From contig NW_003114469.1 of NCBI RefSeq assembly GCF_000003605.2, forward strand, positions 119,991 to 152,461: a DNA stretch of 32,471 nt, written 5' to 3'. A model generated the notes under the pieces. It was not told where the DNA came from. It ran no database searches and was given only the letters and a program-made list of their open reading frames with translations. The position numbers and the translations under genes are program-made. Source of the stretch: Saccoglossus kowalevskii (taxonomy: Eukaryota > Hemichordata > Enteropneusta > Harrimaniidae). This document shows, piece by piece, positions 17,899-28,718 of this stretch (position 1 is the stretch's first letter; every line of letters starts with the position of its first letter).

Positions 17899-19503
17899 TC
17901 ACTGCGTCTTTAACTTGTATTCCTTGTATTGGGATTTAACAGCAATTATAAACCTAGTGAACAGTAATAGCCAGAAAATAATGGCACCAGTGGACTTTGC
18001 GATAGGGTCTCCTATAATATGGTGGGTGTATATTGCACCTGTAGGAAAAAAAATAAAAGTCAGATTCTGTAAAACAAAAAAATATTCAGTGAGTGTAATT
18101 TTAGATTTGACGGATTCATAAAGTTTTAAAATCACTAGTTTGTAAAGAAAAACAAAATTATTATATTTTACATATTCATTGTCTTTTAATTATGTTGCTA
18201 TTTATATAGTTGACGTCAACAGACACTGGTAATTTGTATTAATTTAAGCTGCAAGAGTGACTAATAATAATTCTGAAAATAAACACATGCATCCTTTGCC
18301 AAAATCAACCATTGTTAGTACAACTCGTAGACCATAAACTTGAAAACTCAATGAAAAAAGGTTGGCAGTATGTGATTTAACACTACAGTGATTTGATTTG
18401 ATCTGTCCTGTGGTGATACACATGTAATAATCAAAATATAATTTTGTACTGAAAATGACAAATGTATTTATCAAAAAAATGAAAATAATAATATTGTCAC
18501 GAAATGAATAAATCTGAAAAAGGTACATGTACACCCAAGTATCACAACAATCAGCCTGGTAGTTTTCTAGAAGGTGAAGTTTTTTACAAAAAAAAATGAC
18601 ATAACTATCCACTATAAATAAAGTATTGATGATTTTGTCACAAAATGAACAAATTTCACAAGGGTATATCAAGTATTAAAGCAATGAACCGGGTAGTTTT
18701 CAGGAAAAAATATATTATTTCTTACCAAAAAACATCACTAAAAACAAAGATTTAATGATGTTGTCATGAAAATTTACAAATCTGACTGAGGTATCCCATG
18801 GTACCCAAGTGTCATTTATGAAAGTATTTGAGTTGGTGGTTTTCAAGAAGAAGTCAAAAATATAATTTTAAACTAACTATATGGCAAAATTATTACAAAA
18901 AATAAAGAATTATTGGTATCATTTATCAAATCAGTTAGGTTGATAACTCTCAAGTAGAAGTAGAACATGTTATTGTTGATTGGCGGATGGCGAATGAACA
19001 ACAGGCACTTACTCTACTCTGTCATCTTCAGTGATGGTAGAGCTAAAATTATAAATTATGATTGTAAAACAAATACATTTATTAAGAGATCCCAAATACT
19101 GACAATGTCAATATGATCACCTGACATTTCAGAAATCAATTGCATCACTTTTTAACCAAAAATGAACAAAACAGTATTAATTCGCAAATATTTCTTTGAA
19201 ATATGTATTCACGTATTGCAGGTCTTTGATATATTTTCATATTTTCCATAAACTACTAATCAACGGCCAACATCTAAAAGATGAAGATGTTATTTCTCCT
19301 GTAATTATTCCTAGTAGTATCAAGTTTGCAAGGTTTTTAGGTTTAGAGCTTGGTAAAAATACCAGTACTGCACCACATATCACTTCAAACCATCCTATAG
19401 TCTTCATGTAAAGTTTAGACTTGGGTTTCCATCCAGTGTAAAGTTTCCATCTTGTGTACTGCTTTAACAGGAAATCTTTGGCATATTCACCAAAATTTTC
19501 ACT
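17899..19503 (-). pseudogene. Inverted partial duplicate of the TMEM35A-like gene (exons 2 and 3 only)
   Basis: Exon 2 copy 19299-19503 and exon 3 copy 17899-18038 lie on the opposite strand to the parent and are nearly identical to it. Exon 3 has the same 140-nt length, seven changed residues out of 46, and stop TGA in place of TAG. Similarity continues into the 3' flank (GTGCCATGATG). Exon 2 carries an 18-nt in-frame insertion (RWKLYT) after QYT. Acceptors are intact (TTTGCAG, TCCTACAG), but the exon 2 donor reads ACAG|GAGAAA where the parent has ACAG|GTGAGA, so GT has become GA. No exon 1 copy is visible up to about 22.5 kb. Retained introns show this is a DNA duplication, not a retrocopy. 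The reading frames are still open, so the event is recent, or a distant exon and a cryptic donor rescue it; pseudogene is the likelier reading. Confidence 0.85.
18395..19050 (+). repeat. Tandem-module dispersed repeat, divergent copy 3, inside the pseudogene intron
   Basis: Four decayed modules with TCACGAAATGAATAAATCTGA-like, GTACCCAAGT and GTTTTCAAGAAGAAGTCAAA-like motifs. The tail TTGGCGGATGGCGAATGAAC...GTAGAGCTAAAAT matches the hairpin-tail position of copies 1 and 2. It sits between the two duplicated exons and explains why this intron is longer than the parent's. Confidence 0.65.
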
Positions 19504-21170
19504 CTGCAAAAAAAAAAATGGGTATAGTTTTGAGGTCATATTAGCAACTGGTTGGAAAGAAAAAAATGAGGACAACATTCTTATTTTTATCCTATCATAA
19601 AAAACTTATTTCTTTCAAACTGAAAGCATTTAGGGAACACAAAATATGGTTTTAACCAAACACTGGTGTTGTCAAGTTTTGTCAGCATCCAAAAAATTAG
19701 TTTTGTTCATTATAGTTGCTTCTATGAAATATTAAAAGGCCACTGTCAACAGAACTGCACATGCATCATTGTGGATTTTTGGCTTCGCAGCCAGTTGGAA
19801 GAGTTCTTTTGCCTAAAAATTCCTTAAATTTTTGTAAAATGCCTAATAATCTCCCTGGGCCTACCAGAAAGGTAATGGCCATGCATTGCAGATTAATACT
19901 TCCCATAGAAGAAGAGATCACCAAGGTCTGAGTGATAATCTTTTTAGTCGTCAATTTCATCTAGATGTGATTAGTGAGTGGGGATCTAAATCATGATGTC
20001 ATTTGCGTATTATATTCAGAAGAGTGCCACCTAAGCATTATGTTAAAATTTGTCATGTTCAAACTTTTGAAATAAGAATAAAATGAATGGTAATGAATGT
20101 TTAATGTTCATTTCTCATATTTTAAATTTAAATTCTAATATTTTAACATGCTTTCTCATATGTTAAATTTAAATACTCATATTTTAAATTGGAATGCTTA
20201 TAATTTAATGTTCCAATTTTAATTACAGCTCTAATCACACACCATAGGCAGTATATATATATTCAGTCATCGCCCACTCAACACAGCCATGCATCGCATG
20301 GATATAGCAAAATGAGATGGATGTGCGCAGCAAATAGATGCGCATTGTTTTGAATCAAACAGATGAACCAAACGCAAACTAATAACTGCAAGAACTTCGA
20401 TTTATCCGAAATTACTTCGAATTTTGGCTCAATTAAATAAAATATCGTGTAAGTGGAATTGATGTTATGATATTGCTGGTGAACGCATGCGCATTCCGCG
20501 ATTGTGCCTAACCCGTCCACCTCATTTCGCCAAGGTGCGGTGTTGTTTGGACATATAAATTGTTTTGATCGCATTTGAAAATAGAAACATACTTTAACAG
20601 AAATAACAAACTTCGGCCTTTGGAGAATTGTGAATTAACAACGACCAAAAATTCATTAAAATACTACATGCTTCATACACATAAGTTTTCAAATAAAATA
20701 AAGCTATTAACCCTACAGTGGGATAATCCTAAATATTTTTTTTCCTATTAATCTTTTAACATCTTAATTTATTTTTTATCTTTATCATAGTTTAGTTGAT
20801 TTAGCTGCTGTATTTTGTATGATTTTATTTTATTTACCATACTGTGCCATCTGATGGTTACTGCCACTACATATGGGAAATTATCGAGAAGCTATCAAAT
20901 GATATATCCAATAATATTTGAAGTACAATGATCATAAACAACAATTTGTAACAATGTAACAAATATACAGTACAATTATATTTTTTTATGTTTTACTGTA
21001 GATTTTAAGCTTAAATGTTTTTTGTTTTATTTTAAATTTATGCATAATTTAACAAGCAAATAAAGACACAACGAAGAAAAACAATGATAACAAACAAATA
21101 GAGGTTAATTTTGGAACGTTTGGTCAAAATGTTCTAGAATTATGAAAACCATCTCGTTATAATGAGAATA
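19504..21170. other. Gene-free stretch upstream of the inverted duplicate
   Basis: Searched for an exon 1 copy of the TMEM35A-like gene on the minus strand and none was seen. A GGCTTCGCAGCC hairpin (about 19780-19792) and low-complexity TATTTTAAATTTAAAT sequence (about 20115-20220) are present. Nothing else supported. Confidence 0.45.
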
Positions 21171-21175
21171 CAACC

Positions 21176-21440
21176 ACATAATAACGGAATACGTATTTTT
21201 CCTTGATGGGGGGAAAAACGATCTAGTCGCTTATTGGGGGGTTTCAAGCGCATGGGGAAATTAGCCGCGGAACTTAAAGGGCGGCAGTCGTCGCACCGCG
21301 TCCTGTTCGGTATGGGACTCATAGCGACGTATACAACGCGTGTAAAATACATTGTTTATTTACATGAAATTCGAGCACGCGCTGCGCTACGACCACCGCG
21401 CTTTAAGTACGTTACTCGCATACCGCTGTATAGTTGGTAA
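21176..21440. other. CpG-dense islet in AT-rich DNA
   Basis: A short block with many CpG dinucleotides (CGTCGCACCGCGTCC, CGAGCACGCGCTGCGCTACG) in CpG-poor surroundings. It contains the module shared with 15.67 kb. It may be an unmethylated orphan promoter or a young repeat; the open frames across it on both strands resemble nothing I know. Confidence 0.4.
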
Positions 21441-24400
21441 TTTGAATGTCTGAGTAGTCTGTGCATCACATGACGTCTTCCTGGAGCCGTCATCGTGAAC
21501 ATACAATGTACCTTGATTATCTATTCACACTCATTCATTACTTTTTTTTCTATAAAACGCAAAACACTATTTTTAAATTTAAGAAGATGTGATACGGTTT
21601 CACAAAAACATTGAGAATGTTCTTATTTGTTGTACATTTGCAGATTATTCTAATATAAACTATTATCAATTAATAACTGTTCAATTAAAGTCTTTGGAAT
21701 TTGTTGAAGATTATGCAAATATGAGATTGGTTATTGCTATACAAGTCATGTATGGGAAAACATGTAGAATTTTTTTTATAATTGTGATTTATGCTGATTA
21801 CGGAGTTGATATACATGTGACTTAATAATGAGCATTTTTTTGAAACGCGAGATAATGACACAATACGTCTGGGTAGGATAACGGTCCTCTTTGTAACGAT
21901 ACGCCGAGTACTAGTAGTTACAGTGATTCTCCGTACGCTATTTTTTTGGCTTATATTACGTGTTCACACATGAAATCTGCTCGCCTGTTTAGAACCCAAT
22001 AACGATTTTGATGATGTTTGTGGTACTTACATTTACGACTGTTTTGATTTACAGCGACTTTCACCGTCTCTAGAAATATTAATCAAAATATGACTTTTTT
22101 TAACCAAAACGGCATTACATCTAATTATAGATTAATACATTCTTACAACATTGGCAAAACACGAAGCGATCTAACACATAAACACGGGATAATTTATAAC
22201 TATGACATACTTGTTCATTTCACTATTGATTCAAAATAATAGAAATGCCATGAAAAAAGTCAAACAAGATGATAAGTTCATTTCGTTTACATGTGTCATA
22301 CTTGAAACAAATAAGCGCTAATATTTCAAATAATTCTCAGAAAAGTAATTATTATTATTATTCACCAAAAAATATGTTTTTTCCGAGCAAATTTCGAGTT
22401 TTCGTAATGACAAATAAAACCACAGAAAACGCATGTCACATAAAAAACATTTTGGGTTCAAAAGTTCAACAACAAAAAACAACATGTACCCAGAATGCAT
22501 TTCTTCGGAATTGTGAATAATATGAACTCTTTACCGGTGTACGTAAATTTGTCACCAGCCTTGGACATATTAAAATTCATCTAGGCTTGATTGGAGGAAC
22601 GCTATAAATATTAATTAGACTACTTGGAAATATTCTCACCATGTGTACACACTATTGTTCTTTTAGTAGTTTTGCAAGTTAAGACCAACGCTAGGCATCA
22701 GTCTAAATGTTCTATCACTTACTGCAAAATCATTTATTTTCACTGACATGTAATTTCACTATTTTGATGTTCTGAGCATATTCACTGTGTTTTAATTTCA
22801 CGAATTTGTCAAGAAAACAATGAGTTTTATTGTCATGTTACATGTTCACATGGATTTAATTTAGCGGATTTTACTTATATGGAAACTAGCGAAATTAAAA
22901 CCCAGCGAATAATTATTGCGTTAAAAGTATTATTATTATTATTATATAAACTCGAAAGCTCTGAACAACTTTCAGGTGGAGTGTACATTGAAAAAAACAA
23001 ATCTGGCAATAAGTGACGTCAAACTATGTGATATGCATTTTTGTCACATTGCATTACAATAAGAGTAGCTAAAGTCCTGATAATATTGGTATGACTTATG
23101 TTATAATTCTAATAGCTCAACTGTCTTTGCACCAATCTGGTTTAAATCCAGTTAAGGTATCAACTTCAATTCTTTTTTTCAATTATTTAAAAAAAAATTA
23201 TGATATTTCATTGTTATTTTTTTATTATTTATTTATGACTGTTTTATTAATGTTTCAAATTTGTGTTCAATATTGTAGTAAGGCGACCAAAATGCAATAT
23301 ATAAAGAGAAAACTTAATATAAAAAAACACAAGTCCCCAAAAAGGATAGACAGGAAAGATCAACTTTAATAAAATTGTATAACGCAACATTGTCAAATCT
23401 AATATTAAAGTAAATGTGGGCACAAAGTATAGTCACGTATCCCTTTACTTTAATCCAAGAGAAAGATTAAATTAAACTTAGATATTTGAGGGGAATTTAA
23501 GTTATAATGATACAGTTAATTTAAAGAATTACAATTTAATTAGTTTAATAAAATTGTGAAAAAATTTAATTTGTGTATAGCATTGCATTTTAATTAAAGT
23601 TTCTCCACAGATTTGGTTCTGGTTCTGCGTTTTATAGACAACTATATATACCATGGTTTTCAAATTGTCCAGTTTTAGGATTTATAGATAAATCCTCAAA
23701 AGAATGGTTTTCGAAATAAGTTTTTAATTGTAAAAACAGTTTTATGAAATATGTAATGTTTAATATGCAAAGAAAAGATGAATTCATAAAGCCATCAATT
23801 CTATAGAAGAAGTAATGATACAGGATTGGTATAGGTTCTACCATGTTTGTTGTATTAATTTGATTTGTATTAATTTGTATTACTGATTGTAGCAAACATG
23901 CTTACATAATTTGTATTTTTGGACAAAAGTCATATTTTCACCCAATTTTGTCGTTTGGCTCTGGCTCAAAAATTAAGGTTCATTTCCAAAAATTTTAAGG
24001 AATAAAAGAAAAAAAATGCAGAAACATTTGGGAGAGAAAGTCTGGAGATGAAAAGGTTAATGATGTAGCATAAAGTAAATAATTTTTCGTAACGAGTTTG
24101 AATGAAATTACTCGGCAAAACATGGCTATTATGTATTATAGAAAGCCAATAGAAGCCAAATTTAGTTTTTAATATTTCAAATACACTTATGTATCTTCGA
24201 ACCACTAATGCTGACTGCATATGTCTGTACTTGTAATAGAGCAAATGTGATACAGTACGTTTAAGCAGTGCTTAAACTTCAGAGGCATTGAAGACAATTG
24301 CCTAGATTTCCAAGGAGTTAGTTTTGGTGCCTTCCAAAAGCACAGATTTTTCCTATACTATTACTACGATAAGGTAAATTTTTGCCTTGAAAATGGGATT

Positions 24401-25435
24401 TTTTGATCGATATGTATGATAAATTTATCAGTAATCACAATAATATATTACAAATTGTTTATTCCCATAACTATAAATACCTTACAAAAATTCTTTAATT
24501 CTTTAGATTAATCTAAAGATTACATTTACCATCACATTTCATCAAAATTTTACACAAAAAGTGTTCATGATTCAGTTTTATCATAAACAGGATTCTTCTA
24601 ATATTGTACATCAATGATTTTTGCCAAAAAATACAGCAACCACCCTGAAAGTCAGCCGAATAGTGCCCTTTTATTATGTTAATTGGACCAGTACCTGTAA
24701 ATGGTAGATTAAATATCATAGCTTAGAGACTTGATTCTCATTGGTTCAGAAGCACATGACACAGACATGTGATATGCAAATTTATGTTACACCAGGGCCA
24801 GTCAATTCAGTTCAATTCAAGATGGTGTAGATTAAAGAACACATTTCTACCATAGTATTAAATTTACACTGTAATCTTCACTGAAACTTAAGCACCACAA
24901 GCACAAAAGATACAAAAACTCGAAATCATACATTAAATAAACAGCTGTTGACTTAAATTTAAAGCTACAGTCTATCAAAGACTGGGAATGGTGCAGTCAA
25001 AATGATTTCAGGGTATTGAAGGTAGCATGTAAAATATAATATCAGATTTAGAATACATATACAATACAATTTCCAAGTAAAGACTACTTCCCAATATATA
25101 GGATTTGTCAGATGTGGAGCACGATGTTCCAAAATATCACTGCTCTGCTATGAGCCTTTAGGTGCATAGATCTTCTGCTCAATAATCAGAAAATGAATCA
25201 GTGTCACAGATGTCATATTGCAAAGCTCAAATTACATGACAACAAGGAAAGCAGTTTACAGTTATATATGTTGCATGGGACCCATATCAGATGCGCCACA
25301 ACAACTGTAGTGCTTTAATGTAGCCAATTTAGGGACAACCACATCATAATATACATATATAAATAAAAACAGATTTTTTGCTGAATTAGCTACAACTTGA
25401 ATTAGTATAAAATACATGATGTTAAAATGACCTAT
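21441..25435. other. Gene-free AT-rich stretch
   Basis: No convincing exon on either strand. Open frames here (for example 23091-23369) are rich in F, L, I, K and N as expected from AT-rich DNA. TTATTATTATT tracts occur near 22345 and 22928. Small palindromes are GTTTAAGCAGTGCTTAAAC (24259-24277) and CTTTAGATTAATCTAAAG (24501-24518). Confidence 0.5.
22735..22925 (+). repeat. Dispersed repeat (TTTCACTG...CATATTCACTGTGTTTTAA), copy 1
   Basis: TTTCACTG, CTGAGCATATTCACTGTGTT, TTAATTTCACGAATTTGTCA and ACAATG recur in the same order at 25835-25990, so both are copies of one element. The end GCGAAATTAAAACCCAGCG is an inverted version of the TTTTAATTTCAC part. Confidence 0.55.
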
Positions 25436-25595
25436 TAAATGGGAGGATCATCACCTGCGCATGCGCGAGAATTGAGTCCCAAGCGACGATAACATACGTT
25501 AAAAACACAAAGGATCATGGGTAGACGCTAGTTTGTAAACAATGACACGCTATGGCCATCTGACGCATGCGCAGGTGACGACTCCCCTGCTTTAA
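25436..25595. mobile_element. MITE-like element, copy B, with 23-bp terminal inverted repeats
   Basis: Left GGGAGGATCATCACCTGCGC-ATGCG and right CGCATGCGCAGGTGACGACT-CCC pair as inverted repeats. TTAA occurs just outside both ends (25436 and 25592), compatible with a TTAA target duplication as in piggyBac-type elements (inference). Internal GTTTGTAAACAATG and ATCATGGGTAGACGCTAG match copy A at 12583-12705 in inverse orientation. Confidence 0.7.
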
Positions 25596-25834
25596 CTAAA
25601 TTACCGATAATTCGCGTTAGCTAATTAAGATACATGTACTGTAAAATCTGCATCGCAATTTCTATTGAAATGGTGCAATGCAACAGAAAGCATGCTGCTT
25701 CTATTAGAGCATCTACACATATGAGAAATGATGAATTTTTGGTTCTCAATTGTTCAAAATAAATGGGTACAGCTTCTATTAGGGATGCAGGGATACAGAT
25801 TTTACAGTACTAGTTACACACATTAGAATTACTG

Positions 25835-25990
25835 TAAAATGACTAATTTTCACTGGGTTTAAATTTCACTGATTTACCATCTCAGGCATATTCAGTGGGT
25901 TTTAAATTCACGGTTTTGTCATTTAGATAATGTGTTCTATGCTAAATTTTACATATTCACTGTGTTACTGTCAGTTCCAAAATGGTAACA
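25835..25990 (+). repeat. Dispersed repeat, copy 2 of the 22.74-kb element
   Basis: TTTCACTGGGTTTAAATTTC, CTCAGGCATATTCAGTGGGT, TTTAAATTCACGGTTTTGTC and ATAATG align in order with 22735-22830. Function none seen. Confidence 0.55.
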
Positions 25991-27353
25991 AATTTGTGTT
26001 ATATGTGAAACTAAAAGTAAGATACAAAATGAGAAATAAACGTGCATATCATCACTAGCAAAAACAGAATCCTATGTAAATCACATACCCAAGTAGTGCA
26101 ATACCATAAAACTTATAGAAATTAAATGTGAAATTTGATCACCATATTTGCTCTATTAGTAACGCATGCACTTATGTCAGTTAGGTAATCGTAGTCTTAA
26201 GTAATTATTCAACAGATAATCAGACATTCAGGACAAGTTATGTTTCAGGTATAGTTGTGTTTCTATGGTCAAAATAAGTAATATTTTAATGAATCAGTAA
26301 GTATGTGGGTTCTAATAGAGCAAATACGGTACACATATTTTAAGTTTGAAGTCCTGTTTTTTTACAATCTTTTGTAAAGTATTTCAAGCCATAATGCTAA
26401 CATTTATATAAATGAAGCATTGTGTGGCAGTGTAACCAACTGTTTACATGCCTTCCTAGTTTTTTTTTTTAGTTCGAAAATGAGTTTGAATGAAAATAGT
26501 ACTAGAGGTATGCAACTTAGTTCAATGAGCAATTTAAGAAACATCGTCAACTGCAATTTGATTATTGGTGACATCCCTGAAGGTCACACATCCTGGTACT
26601 TATTGATGACCCCCCTTGAATTTCACACATACTTGTATTCAGGGATTTTTTTAAACAAGAGAACAGGAGTGCAGCGCCCTAATGCCATGGCCATGAGCCC
26701 CCTTACCCTGGGGAGCAGATCAGATCCTCTGGCAACCATAAAATTATGATTATTAAACCAGGGATCACATGTGGGCAGTCTTCAACTGTGATCTGTCTGA
26801 TAGTAATTTTGGCCCCAAGGAAGCCATAGAATGCTCCAATTTAACTTTGAATTATCAAAAACGACATGTACCCTAATAGGGAGAATTCTATTTCCCCACT
26901 TGGTGGCGTCGCTGAATTGCAGTGCTCCCTCTTGCAGTTTTTTTCTAGAAAAACCCTTCTGTATGAATTATTATTTTTGAAAAAAACAAACTGTGATTAC
27001 CTGAAAACCGCCAATAATTAGTGACAACTATGAAACTATTGGTAACTCATATTTCGTACATGATTCGGTTGTTTTGTGAGATTTTTCACCCCAAAAATTT
27101 GCTCACATAAACTGGGCATTTCATACCCTAACAATTCATAGGTTAAGTACAGTACTGTACACTGTTAACCAGTTTAATTTAATGAGTGACAAATACTCTT
27201 GAATTCGACCAGTCAGTGAAAATCACAAAACTTTGTAGCAGCGAGATTAGTGATTTTCCAAAAATGTCATTAAATGTTTACCGTTAAATTACAAAAATTT
27301 CTAGCATTGAAAATGAAATGGTTTACAGTTTATACATGGAGTTGACAGCATAT
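25991..27353. other. Intergenic, 3' of the TMEM35B-like gene, one coding-like remnant
   Basis: Contains the frame described at 26480-26749 and AT-rich sequence. No clear AATAAA close to the TMEM35B-like stop on the minus strand; ATTAAA (about 27176-27181) is a weak candidate. Confidence 0.45.
26480..26749 (+). pseudogene. Coding-like remnant after a polypyrimidine-AG, unidentified
   Basis: A T10-AG sequence (26461-26472) resembles an acceptor and is followed by an open frame: MSLNENSTRGMQLSSMSN, then LRNIVNCNLIIGDIPEGH, TSWYLLMTPLEFHTYL and on to TGA. The LRNIVN...PEGH layout vaguely recalls the conserved LR-I-----P stretch of some KDZ-like transposon proteins, but I cannot confirm it. No partner exon seen. 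It may be a chance frame. Confidence 0.25.
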
Positions 27354-27656
27354 CTAGTCTTCCTTGCTTTTGACTTCACACTGACATAAAATTCCAATCA
27401 GTGTCAGTCCAATGACCACAGGGAAAGCTATTTGTGCCGGCGGCTCATGAAGCTGTTGCAGGGTAAATGTAGCTCCAGCCATGATGACGATCAATAATAA
27501 GGCAGTGAACTTCTTGAGTCTCAGAGGTCCAACCAGTAGTATCAAACCTCCAACTGTTTCAACAATACCGACGACAAACTGGTACATTGCCGGTTCCGGT
27601 TTTATATCAAAGCGAAGTAGTGGAAATACAGTTGAGAAACGAACAAATGCTTTTGT
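27354..27656 (-). CDS. TMEM35B-like exon 2 (residues 34-133) with stop
   Basis: 303 nt from acceptor TTTTCAG to TAG. It carries the family core (TVFPL...P.Y.FVVGIVE) and three hydrophobic segments, with a short polar tail ending KSKED. Confidence 0.92.
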   Translation of the reverse strand, partial: TKAFVRFSTVFPLLRFDIKPEPAMYQFVVGIVETVGGLILLVGPLRLKKFTALLLIVIMAGATFTLQQLHEPPAQIAFPVVIGLTLIGILCQCEVKSKED

Positions 27657-28590
27657 CTGAAAATAGATGAAAATTAATTGTTATTGGTTTTTTGAAGCCA
27701 CAACAGCAGTTCATGTTGACATATGTTTTCACAATATCTGTTCATAAATCCCCTAGTGCTTAATACAAAATCTAGGCAATGTGGGGTTACCAAAAACACA
27801 ACATATTTTTTATTTAACTGAATTCAGATCTTGTGCTGTATGGATACAAGAATCTGTTGAAGATTTAATCTTCCCTGCTTATATTTCGGGATCAAATCCT
27901 GCATCCAATAATAGTGCGTGTAGCACATAGCAATGGAAAGAAGACAAAATGGGTGAATGTCAAATTAAATTGCCAACAATGCTGCACTTTAAAACACTGT
28001 CGCTAATTTGTAAAGATATAGTGATTATATTGATTTCTATCTGTTATAATATGACCAGTGCAATTTTTTTTTCATAGTTTCTTGTCTGAACATATTTTTT
28101 AAATGTGTCAACATTTTCCCTGCAACATCTTGCATGTAATTTTATTTTTCTCTCATTTTGCTCTTTGTGAAGTGGGAATTATCAGTGAGAATTACGTCCC
28201 AGGAAATACAAAATAATTTACATTGTGGAACCTAAAGGTCAACGCAGACCCAAAGCATATAATCAAAAAACATCTGGCTTTGTGCAGCATACACTGAACA
28301 GTGATACAGCTCCCAGCAATTTGCGTTTTCTATCGTATTTTAATAATTAGTTTTATAAATACTGTACTATTTTAAGGCTAGTGTTGTGTTGTTGTTGAAA
28401 ACAATTCACCTACAACACGGACCACATAATATCACATCATAATATTGTTGTGTTTTGCACAACAAGAAGTGAAAACAATTATTTTTCTCACCATTTCTTC
28501 GTGCATTACTCCGGCTGGACACAATTTTGAACCGCCCGCAACGATGAACAAAACGCCAAGCGCATACACAACATATCTGAAAACCCCCAT
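27354..28590 (-). CDS. TMEM35B-like membrane protein, two exons, 133 aa
   Basis: Exon 1 (28492-28590, 33 codons, donor GTGAGA) and exon 2 (27354-27656, acceptor TTTTCAG, 100 codons plus TAG) join in phase 0. The protein has about four membrane segments (about 4-20, 58-76, 84-100, 105-123). Its FVRFSTVFPL, KPEPAMYQFVVGIVE and AGATFTLQQLHEP segments line up with TMEM35B, a small DoxX-like membrane protein of poorly known function. The G..E..GG pattern at 63-70 is shared with the NACHO-like protein. The tail KSKED fits KxKxx, suggesting ER retrieval (inference). The start codon lies in GAACCATGG. The gene stands alone among repeats, with a perfect DR5 site about 90 bp upstream. I am confident of the family and less so of strict TMEM35B orthology. 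Confidence 0.9.
27657..28491. other. Intron of the TMEM35B-like gene
   Basis: 835-bp phase-0 intron, AT-rich, without clear repeats or coding frames. Confidence 0.7.
28492..28590 (-). CDS. TMEM35B-like exon 1 (residues 1-33)
   Basis: Encodes MGVFRYVVYALGVLFIVAGG, the first membrane segment, then SKLCPAGVMHEEM, followed by donor GTGAGA. The SKL..AGVMHEEM layout parallels VGLAKLSEEI-type sequence in TMEM35B. Confidence 0.88.
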
Positions 28591-28675
28591 GGTTCGTAGC
28601 TATAAGATGAAGTCTTAAAACCTTGAAGATTGAATCACCACATACGCCGAGATGCTATCTTTCGCGGGTAAAAAA

Positions 28676-28692
28676 AGGTCACGCACAGGTCA
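28676..28692 (+). promoter_or_regulatory. Perfect DR5 element upstream of the TMEM35B-like gene
   Basis: AGGTCA-CGCAC-AGGTCA, two exact half-sites in direct repeat with 5-bp spacing. This is the classical RAR/RXR retinoic acid response layout. It lies 86 bp before the start codon at 28590, in the presumed promoter. Function is inferred from the motif and position. Confidence 0.5.
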
Positions 28693-28710
28693 CGTAACGC
28701 TTCAAACAAC

Positions 28711-28718
28711 GCCGCCAT
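28711..28718 (-). promoter_or_regulatory. YY1-like ATGGCGGC core
   Basis: The minus strand reads ATGGCGGC, the core of the YY1 initiator-type site often found at TATA-less animal promoters. It lies 18 bp beyond the DR5 element, on the side away from the TMEM35B-like gene. Short motif, weak evidence alone. Confidence 0.25.

Noticed and set aside
17732-18121. 129-residue plus-strand open frame
   Set aside because: It is the antisense shadow of the duplicated NACHO-like exon 3 and its flank.
18244-18672. 142-residue minus-strand open frame
   Set aside because: It runs through a tandem-module repeat; the periodic, C/F/I-rich sequence comes from the repeat modules.
19237-19578. Single-exon gene of 113 residues
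   Set aside because: The frame runs through the acceptor into intron sequence on one side and past the lost donor on the other; only 19299-19503 is homologous to the parent exon.
23091-23369. 92-residue membrane-like protein
   Set aside because: Composition is what AT-rich DNA gives by chance; no splice, start context or family pattern.
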